Shown here: in pieces, positions 1 through 14,578 of the stretch
Position numbering within the stretch: the stretch's first letter is position 1
Layout of the letters: every line of letters begins with the position of its first letter
DNA from: Chromera velia
Lineage: Eukaryota > Sar > Chromeraceae
Length of the DNA: 34,254 nt
NCBI GenBank assembly: GCA_018398765.1
Contig: JAHBMJ010000618.1
Span: forward strand, 1-34,254
Reading direction: 5' to 3'
Translations under genes and position numbers: made by a program
Notes under the pieces: generated by a model
Databases searched by the model: none
Told to the model about the DNA's origin: nothing
The model's input: the letters and a program-made list of their open reading frames with translations, nothing else

Positions 1-21
1 CCCACACACACACACACACAC

Positions 22-54
<33 letters not shown>
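1..54. repeat. Compound microsatellite (CA)n-(GA)n-(CAGA)n
   Basis: Three adjoining simple repeats: CA dinucleotides at about 3-22, GA at 23-33 and CAGA tetranucleotides to about 54. No gene is visible nearby. The stretch 55-880 holds only short accidental ORFs and a TA tract, and I see nothing else in it. Confidence 0.95.
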
Positions 55-721
55 GTTCCACACAGAGGTAGGCAGGGAAGTTCCACCCAGAGGGACGTGG
101 AAGAACGTAAGGGAAGGATACAGAGTGAGACCGAATGAGAAGTGAAGTGATAGGACGGAAGTGAAGAAAACACAGGCTTGGAGCCCAGAGGGTGACTTGA
201 CAATCGAATAGATTAGGTAGATGTACAGCCATCTGAATTGGTGCGTCCGCCCACCGGAATGCCCCTCGTGACATTTTTTTGCGTACAACCAGACTACCCG
301 GAAGCCATCACATTAGGAGAACCCGACTACCCAGCAGACATGCAGGCTATATCTCTGTCCTCACTGACAGATATATACATCCGTGAATGCACTCTGACCT
401 CGCATGTTTCCTTGAGGGATTCAATGGTTTGATCGCAGTCGATAGACGTTCGCCTCTCTGCAGTGGTGCTTCCCGCCTCCACGGTCACCTTCTGCACTCA
501 CAGGAGGGATGATGTCAGCACAAAATGGAATGATGTTGAGAGCAGTGTGCTCGCATGCATGCACGGTTCAATGAACCAAAATCTGTATACATGCATGCAC
601 TCACAGAGTCCCTTCCTTCCAAGAGTTCGGACTTCCTCGTTCTTTCTGCGAAGCTTCGGCTGACCTGGTAGAGGAGACCGATCTCATAGCTCCACGAAAC
701 GTTGGCTGAGAGCTGCACGCA

Positions 722-752
<31 letters not shown>

Positions 753-760
753 TATACATC
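722..760. repeat. (TA)n microsatellite
   Basis: A run of alternating TA interrupted by two short ATACAT variants. It lies in DNA with no supported gene. A second (TA)n run lies at about 1161-1183 and is not listed separately. Confidence 0.9.
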
Positions 761-876
761 TTGATCGCATGTGCGCAGATGGATTCAGATCTCCAATCAA
801 CTCCCCAAAGCAGAGCGCCACCACCATTCAGAAGCATAGAAACTGAAATTGATAATGCCTCAACTGATTGACTGCC

Positions 877-995
877 TCAATGACCCACATCTTGCGTGAA
901 AACGCGCCAGCTGTCCAGTGCAAGGCTGGCTGCCAGGAGGGCACACGCTGCAATTCCAAAGACTCCCGCAACTCCCTTGATCGCCTTCTGCATCT
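877..995 (-). pseudogene. Membrane-segment exon or fragment ending in LDSWRVF (copy 1)
   Basis: The minus strand encodes a short lysine-bearing start (MQKAIKG) and one hydrophobic helix of about 18 residues, followed directly by ALDSWRVF and a stop soon after. A GTGGGT donor-like site lies just before the stop, so this could be a live exon whose partner exons are not recognised, or a relic. A homologous segment lies about 700 bases away (1600-1690). A single helix followed by a Trp-containing motif recalls the first helix of four-helix claudin/PMP22-like proteins, but this is only a resemblance and no family is assigned. Confidence 0.35.
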
Positions 996-1492
996 TGATT
1001 CCTGGTAAACACGAGATAGAAGTCGCAAGCCGAAAGATTCTGAAGATCACAGCGCACGCTCCAAACCGATCGAGTATAAATGGGGACCAGTCTTTCAATG
1101 AAATTAACTGGAGAGGTTTAATTGGCCAGCTAGCTTGAATTGTATTAATCATATATTAATCATATATATATATATATATATATGATTAGTGAGTTGGCCA
1201 TCTGTCGGCGCAATTTGTCACGACGCGCAAAAATTCGACGTTTACGCATTGCGAGTGGCCCAGAAAAGCGATCGAATTCAAGGTCACGCGCGGGACTTCT
1301 GAAAGTGCCATGCATCCAAACGGGCTTTCCGGGGCCAAAACAGCGATAAAGGTCACTTTCATGCAGAACCTATATATATATAGCTCGCTTCTGATTCCAA
1401 CTGTCCAGGAGTTCCCACGAATAAGAATGACACCTCTTCATTCCGAATACTGCACCCTGCGTGCTCCAATGAATGCCAGACTATACATATAC

Positions 1493-1687
1493 TCACACGT
1501 GTGCAGGCATGCATGCGGTTTCAGATCTGCCTTCGACTCCGATGGAAATTGCAGTCTGAAGATCGCGCTGGGTGAGCTCAGAGCAGTTGTTTTTCATCTG
1601 ACTGACTTCAAAAACGCGCCAACTGTCGAGACCGACGCCAGTTGCGAGGAGCACAGCTCCAATGAATGCCAATAGTCCCCCCACCAA
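1493..1687 (-). pseudogene. Membrane-segment exon or fragment ending in LDSWRVF (copy 2)
   Basis: The minus strand reads a hydrophobic helix (GGLLAFIGAVLL and following), then GLDSWRVF, and then about 35 polar residues to a stop. Protein and DNA both match copy 1: the plus-strand words aaaacgcgccaactgtc and aaaacgcgccagctgtc occupy equivalent places. The two are direct repeats of the same coding unit, diverged mainly at silent or conservative positions. Partner exons and a start codon were not found. A third, more decayed relative may lie at about 1400-1482. Confidence 0.35.
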
Positions 1688-1689
1688 GA

Positions 1690-2437
1690 CATCTGATCAT
1701 GGACCCTTTTCTCCCTTCTGCCATCCTGGATTCTCAAAAAGAAGCAGCCGGTCAGTTGGGATCAAAGATTCTTCAACTGTTTGAAGCTGCACCTGCACTC
1801 TGAACGTACCTTTGACACGGTTTGAGGTGGTTGTGCATATATATGACAACCTGCCTGGGCTGTGAAAGTTCGATCGAAGGCCGGCTTTCAAATTCGATCG
1901 CCGCGGGCCGGCCCGGCCGCGCATGACTCTGCGCAATCTCTGCGCATGCATGCATCAGTCAGTAAATCCGAAATGCCTCGCAGCTATACATATATCGCTT
2001 GTTCCACATCACCTTGCACATTTTCGCGCGAGATGCGCACGTGACTCGAATCTGTATGACGCACACCTATAGCCACCGTCTATCTCAGATGCAACATGCA
2101 TGTATTTGACTGTTGTTTCACAATCTGAAGTCAATCAATCTTCCAGCACACTGTCTCTTAAAGTCTATTCCAGCAAAGTAGCAGCATACCACTCCGAGAC
2201 AAGTTAGTTTGGATGCAGACAAGCCTTATTTCAGCTTCTGAGGTGAAATTTTTCTTCTAATTATTACACAGTAAAGGAATAGATGGAACGGGGGGGGGAA
2301 AGGGGGGGGCTCCGTGGTCTGGCCTTCCAGACAATTTTTGGTCAGTTGTAAAGCAGAAAACGCGCTTACTGACTCCACACTTTCTTGTTGAAACGGGGAT
2401 AGAACAGGTGAGGTGAGGGAAAGAAGGTTGGAGGTGA
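1690..2437. other. Non-coding stretch, nothing recognised
   Basis: Short open frames on both strands show no family signature. The stretch holds a palindromic GC-rich word (ggccggcccggccgcgc near 1905-1922), several TGCATGC words (near 1943-1955 and 2096) and G-runs near 2290-2308. It may carry regulatory sequence for the ORF that follows, but nothing specific is supported. Confidence 0.5.
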
Positions 2438-2890
2438 ATGTGTATTGATGAATTTATGTGTATTCTGATGCAGTCTCGAGGCGTCTCCTCGTCTTTGTTT
2501 GTGTGGCCTGACCTGGCAACCATCCGAACGGTAGGACAGAAGGCGGAGCTTAGTTGCGACTTAAAAGACCACCTTCTGACAGGAATGGGGGGGCAGTGTG
2601 AAGATTGCGGAGTGGAAGCTGAGTTGATTGAGAAGACTTCAAGGAGAAGGAGGGGATCTTACTACAAGAAGACCAAATACTATCGATCGAACTTAGAGAT
2701 GGACCATTTGGAGGATGTGATGGACTTAAGGTATCCCTGGCGTCTCCACAAGCTGGATTTAAACCAGATTCCTCGGAGGGAATGGATGACTCGATTTGAT
2801 CGCTTTTGTCAGGAAGCAGGCGTATGCAGACTTCTGTGTATTTCTTGCCATCCACGGCCAGGCCGACCGGCGGGGGGCAAAAAAGATTAG
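2438..2890 (+). CDS. HNH-endonuclease-like zinc-finger domain protein
   Basis: A 150-residue ORF. It has a CxxC knuckle (Cys54, Cys57), a central Asp89-His90 pair in the context LEMDHLEDV, and a second CxxCH (Cys134, Cys137, His138) near the C-terminus. This order, CxxC - DH - CxxCH, is that of HNH-type treble-clef nucleases, where the His of the DH pair is the general base and the cysteines hold a structural zinc. No other domain is seen. Residues 68-82 are very basic, suiting nucleic-acid binding. The start is uncertain: a TGCAG acceptor-like site at about 2467-2473 could put the first ~12 residues in an intron. An AATAAA lies about 85 bases past the stop. It could be host, mobile-element derived or a relic; no element ends were found. 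Confidence 0.6.
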   Translation: MCIDEFMCILMQSRGVSSSLFVWPDLATIRTVGQKAELSCDLKDHLLTGMGGQCEDCGVEAELIEKTSRRRRGSYYKKTKYYRSNLEMDHLEDVMDLRYPWRLHKLDLNQIPRREWMTRFDRFCQEAGVCRLLCISCHPRPGRPAGGKKD

Positions 2891-2974
2891 TGAATCTGTT
2901 TGGCTTCTACTAGAGCATACCTAGTATTAACATATACATATATACCATGAAAAAAATTGGGTAAGGTGGTGTAA

Positions 2975-2980
2975 AATAAA
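2975..2980 (+). terminator. Possible polyadenylation signal of the HNH-like ORF
   Basis: AATAAA about 85 bases after the HNH ORF stop codon. It is a single hexamer in AT-rich DNA and use of this signal in this organism is assumed. Confidence 0.3.
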
Positions 2981-3263
2981 CGGTATAGAGCGCGTATATC
3001 GATATCTGGATCACTGTTGCACGGCAATTATAGAAGCAGAGCATCAATCTTTCTTTCTTTCTCTCTTATATATATATCCTCCGTTTACTCTCAACATTTG
3101 CTGTTTCTTTCCGCAACCCTTGTGTTCAGTCAGGTACAGACGACTAGATTCACGATGAAATTCTTGTAGCTAGTGCAACAATTGAGACCACTTTCACTTA
3201 TTTTTACGTGTTTGAGAAAGGTCATGAAGTGGTGTTGCGCAACACTCAACAATAGATACATAG

Positions 3264-4551
3264 GCTCAAGGGTTTCATTGCCCAGTGGAGAGAAAAAAAA
3301 GCTTTTTTGGCGCATATACGTTGGAAGAGCACGCAGAGATGCTTTTCAAGGTGGTCCATGCCTACGCTGGAATCACTCTTGGAGTGGAAAGAGGAAAAAG
3401 GGGTGGGAAGTCAGACTAGTGGGGGATGGATAAGGAGTTCTTTGCTCTGATGTCCATGATGAAGAGCGGGGGAGAGAGAAGGAAGGAGGCACTACAGACG
3501 GCTGCCAAGGGGCTCAAGTGCCTCCGACTATCAGAAGCCGCTCTGAGTGCGAGCTTTGAAGCCGAGGAGAAGGAGGAAAGAAAGAGAAAGAGAGAAGCTG
3601 AAAAGAAAGAGAAAAGGACAGAGAAAAACACGGTAGCCCTGCAGAAAGTTGTAAAACGCGTCAATGAAAAAGTGGAGGAGAGGTGGGAAAAGGACGTGTT
3701 GGCTCCTGTATCTGACTACCAGCGAAAAGAAAATTTTAAGAAGAATATGTACCGTGAAAGACCTCTTTGTGAGACGTCTCTCAACCACTGCCTCCGCGCC
3801 CTTACCGTCGCCCTAGGGATATATATAGACGACGCCCCAAAGCTTGAAGACTTGCGAGAAGAGGGGTTAGGACTGAAGACGGGGACGCACATGCGATGCT
3901 TCGGAGTCCTCGAGTCCTGCAAATTCCTCGTAGTAGTGGGCCTGATGAAAGGGCATTTGGGAGAGCGCGAGAGAGAGTTCTGTGAGACCTTTTTCTCCGA
4001 CAATCCCCTTCAGTCTCAGTTCAAGAAACTGAGACTCCGCACACACTCCCAGAAAGCCATCTTGTATGACAATGTGAAGATCCCTGATCCCGGGGCTGCC
4101 CAAGCATTAGGTCTTACGGCGATCTACACTGTCTTTTTTACAGATTTCGAGCATATCAGGGAGAGATTCACAACGGTGGGGGGGTGGAGATAACTGCACA
4201 GAAGGACTTCAGGAAGAAGTTCCATTCGAATCTCCTTGGTACCTTTCAGCCCCCCCCTAATGTTGCCAACGTATTTAAGATAAAAAAAGGAGATTGGATC
4301 ATAGAATACATTGCTCAGGCAGCTCAGCCCCTTCCTCAGCTGTCACAAAATCTGAGGTGGGTATGGGTGGGTGAACAAATTCGAGAAGTACTTCCGTACA
4401 GAGCTCGATGGAGCTGCCCCAGCGAGTCCCCTTGAACGCTTCAGCACATTCACAGACCTCCCCAGCCAGGCAAAAGAAGTCCCTAGTAGAATTTATGACC
4501 TTCCCTGTGCAAAAAACGAAACACATGCACAGAAGAAGTAGAAAACAGTTG
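3264..4551 (+). pseudogene. Unrecognised K/E-rich coding region broken by frameshifts
   Basis: The longest open piece is 3426-4193 (255 residues), starting MDKEFFALMSMM. It has a strongly charged, probably coiled-coil segment at about residues 45-85, then a globular-looking part. Coding character continues past the stop in a shifted frame from about 4184 to 4365, and again in the first frame from about 4371 to the TAG near 4549. The shifts fall at a run of seven Gs (about 4177-4183) and a G-rich tract (4354-4372). Upstream, the same frame is open from 3264 to a TAG at 3417-3419. Each break is one indel or stop, so this is either a young pseudogene or a gene with G-homopolymer assembly errors. 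No introns and no family are recognised. The low intron content contrasts with the neighbouring genes. Confidence 0.5.
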
Positions 4552-4559
4552 TGCGAGTC

Positions 4560-5640
4560 CTCAACTGGCTGATGTCGCGTGACTGAAGCGAGTCCTCAAA
4601 AATATTACAGTACGGCCCTGCCCCTGACTTCATGCTTAACATGAAAGAGTTCGAGTTCCTTGCATCGGGTCTCCTCATCGAAAATTATGATAGTGAATAT
4701 TGCCACTAGAGCAGATCCGGCAGTGCAGACGGAAGAAGACCGTCAAACTCTAGGTTAAACTATGTAAGCGTGGAGGCATAGAGTCATAGACTTCACCTTG
4801 GAATGATCTTAACACTTACATATATTAGAGTATGGCACCGACATTAAGTTTAGTCAGAGCAAAGTGAGAACTACTCCTAGAGTTAATTTAACATTAGACT
4901 CCATATATATTTGGATCTAGATTTAGATATATTTGGCTAAAATATATTAATTAAACCGAAGATCCAAACTTTTACTAAATATATTGGCTAAACACTTGAA
5001 CAACTCTACACTGGAGTGGCCTCGCGCTTACTTGCGCTAGGCTTCGCGTGCCCCTAATGTACGTATTTACTGCCCGTAGGTGAGTAAGTTACATGCAGCC
5101 GAGCTCAGATTCGGCCACACACCATCCCAGCTACACTTAACAAAAGTTATGCAACATACAAACAGCACTTGTACAACACTTGAAAAACAGTTCTTTTACT
5201 GAAGAAGAAAAACAAAACTACAAAAAAAAAGTAAAGGGTTTCGGGCAATCTTTTTTTTTGTAGCTTTATATTATGTCGACTTAATAGTTCGGAGGCTAGT
5301 TTGGAGGTTTTAAGTAGTTGAAGGCTTGGCTAGTCTGGAACCTTTAAACTTCTGCAGTACTTTGTCACTGGCAAACCCCAGCTATCTATAATCTTCATGC
5401 ATCTTTCCGGAGAAGTTTCCCCGGAATCCATCTCTTGTACCAAGCATCTCTGAGCTCTCACGAGATCTCCCATCCCAGGGTGACATCCCCCCTTGCGATC
5501 TGTTGACCTAAGCATTGAGCTTGTGCATCCCAGACCCTCTGCTTCATAATTAGCCCGACTTTGTTGTACGCCCCTAGTACGCCCCCTCCCTTCTTCCTTT
5601 TACGAAAGTTTCGATTGATCCCCGTCATGCTCATATTCCA
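4560..5640. other. AT-rich intergenic region between convergent coding regions
   Basis: Mostly AT-rich sequence with no ORF of coding character. It separates the broken plus-strand ORF from the 3' end of the minus-strand DHX16 gene, so it should hold both transcripts' 3' ends. A perfect A/T inverted repeat at 5218-5263 is listed separately. The helicase 3' UTR should lie at about 5500-5652; no clear polyadenylation signal was identified there. Confidence 0.6.
5218..5263. repeat. Perfect 14-bp inverted repeat (A9/T9 hairpin)
   Basis: CTACAAAAAAAAAG at 5218-5231 is matched by its exact reverse complement at 5250-5263, with an 18-base loop. It could be a small fold-back element, a transcript-end hairpin, or the remains of an A-tailed insertion. 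Confidence 0.75.
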
Positions 5641-5652
5641 TCAGCTGATCTG

Positions 5653-12453
<6,801 letters not shown>

Positions 12454-13254
12454 TCTCCTTACCAGCAGCCCCCCTTCTTTGAATGCTTGTCTGTCTCGAA
12501 TGCAAGATAAAAGTCCTTCCCTCTGTCAATCAGGCCAGGCACGGCCCCCGGTCGGAGGCTTCAATCGCTGAAGCGGGACGCTCTGTCTGAATCAGTCTGC
12601 TTTCTTCAGGAAAGACCACTGCTCTCTCGGTTGTTTACGTGGGTGCGGACAGGATTGGGAAACGCTCTCTATGCACCAGCCGTAATGACTATGTCACTGT
12701 GGAGGCAAACGGGGCCTTGCTTACGGGTGGAGTTGGGTGCATGAAGGATTTCACATGATTTCACAGCATGCATGCAGCGATGAAAGAAGACTTTTTAGCT
12801 CGGCTGCGAGAGGCACAGAAATCAGTGAAATCAGGCTATGCTAGCGTGCATGAACGCGCGTGCGCCTTAATTGCTGCGTGGCCTGCATTGACTCACGCAT
12901 CCGTGCACTGCCAGGCAGCGCTTAGCTATCGATATATACACTGCTTACTAGCTGTCTCTCAAATCACTTGCAGTGTGAGGCTGTGAGCTAAGGACTCTCT
13001 CGGAAAAGATCCACTGGCATATCAATATCACATTTTGAGGTTTCTGCTCAGTATGTGTCCAGGCTCTAAGCACACCGTCAGGGCCTGCATCGGGTCTTGT
13101 TGACCGCAACAGCTGAGTGACGTCTCCGGCGTCTCCTTTTTTGTTTCACGAGACCACACTACGAGGCACCACGAGTTTGTTTCCCGATCCTCCTTTTTAC
13201 TGCCTCCTTTCTTCCTTTCTTTCTTTGGCCTTTCCTCTGAGGTGTATTTGCATG
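12454..13254. promoter_or_regulatory. Divergent intergenic region between DHX16 and the carbamoyltransferase gene
   Basis: The helicase start (12453) and the carbamoyltransferase start (13474) face away from each other across about 1 kb, so this must hold both promoters. It includes TGCATGC words near 12768-12776. A 72-residue plus-strand open frame at 12768-12986 (start MHAAMKEDFLARLREAQ) has a charged, helical beginning but no recognised family and is not called a gene. No core promoter element could be fixed. Confidence 0.55.
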
Positions 13255-13462
13255 AAGAAGAGAGAGGATTACTTGAAGATACTTGAAGGAGAGAGAGACG
13301 CAGCGACTCGAACTTGTGCGACACCAGCTTGCAGAGAAAGAGTGGCTGTCCAAAAACTTCAAGTTGACTGCTGAACAACCGGGGCAGCTTGAGCTTGCGA
13401 GGGAGAAAGTGGGCATTGCAGAGCAGATAGTACGTGATAGAAATCGGCATCAAGGAAACCCC
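13255..13462 (+). pseudogene. Inverted partial copy of DHX16 exon 1 (frameshifted)
   Basis: The plus strand encodes residues clearly related to DHX16 exon 1 (source at about 12170-12342, minus). LELVRHQLAEKEWLSKNFKL is the copy of the segment around [18 protein letters not shown], and GIAEQIV matches SIAEQML. DNA identity persists, with gcattgcagagcagat shared exactly. The frame is broken by a 10-base tandem duplication (acttgaagat/acttgaagga, 13271-13290) between the part reading EDYLK and the part reading KERETQRLEL. No helicase motifs follow and the frame ends at 13463-13465, just before the next gene's ATG. It is best read as an inverted duplication relic; it could be transcribed as carbamoyltransferase 5' UTR. 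Confidence 0.8.
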
Positions 13463-13473
13463 TGATCGAAGCG

Positions 13474-13946
13474 ATGACGCTTTGTCGGTCGGGGCGTCTC
13501 CTGATTTCGTTTTGCTGCCGTCTCCTGTGTCTCCACCCCCTCATTTTCGTCCTGTGCACTCTGTGGCCCCCACGAAATGGCGCAGCACTTCTCCGTTCTG
13601 ATTCCAACGCTTCATCGAATAGAAGAAACAGTCAAAGCAAATATGTCTGGGGGAGTTATGTCTCTACTCGGAGTCCTTTAGGGAGACAGAGATTGACGGC
13701 GTTTGCAACAGGAGACGGCCTGCGTATGTCGTCAGAATCGGGTCTTCAGGGGGGGAGGGGGAGGCCCAGAGGTGTGAGTGTGGGGTTTGAGGGGAAGGGG
13801 CTTTTTTCCAGGGGAGGGGGTCCTCTGGTGGTTGGCTTGAATAAGTACTCGCACGACGTCTCCATTTGCATTGCTTCACGGGATGGGGAGTTTCTCTTTG
13901 GAGGAGAGAAAGAGAGGTAGGTTAGTTGAACACAGAAAATCTCGGG

Positions 13947-14008
<62 letters not shown>

Positions 14009-14064
14009 CGCGCGCGCGCGCTCTCTCTCCCTCTGTCTATATATATACACATATATATGTACGC

Positions 14065-14095
<31 letters not shown>

Positions 14096-14539
14096 GGTGA
14101 AAGAAGAGTAGCGTCCGCTTGAGCCAGGCGAGGGAGGGGAACGACGAAAGCAACGGCTAATCCAAATTCAGCGTCCTGCCTGTCGATAAAAACCAATATG
14201 TGCTTTAATGTTCTTTTGTTACACACGCCAGGAGTCCGTGCTTGACCGTCGTGTGTGCGTCCATAGGGACCGATCTGTGCCTGTTTCTTTGTTACACACG
14301 CCAGGAGTCCGTCCTTGTCCGTCGTGTGCGTGTCCAGTGAAGAGAAATGCCGCCTTTCTCGTTGCGTTTTGAGATTTTCGGCGTTTTTTGTAGTGTTTTT
14401 TCCTCAAACTCTCGATCTTCTTTTGTCTGTGAGGGCAGACTGACGAGGGCAAAACATGCGGGTGGGGACGCCGGAGAGCTTGTGAGTCACGCTCTGGATC
14501 GGGTCGGGGCCTCTCTGTCAGATGTCGGACTCGTCGTTC

Positions 14540-14578
<39 letters not shown>

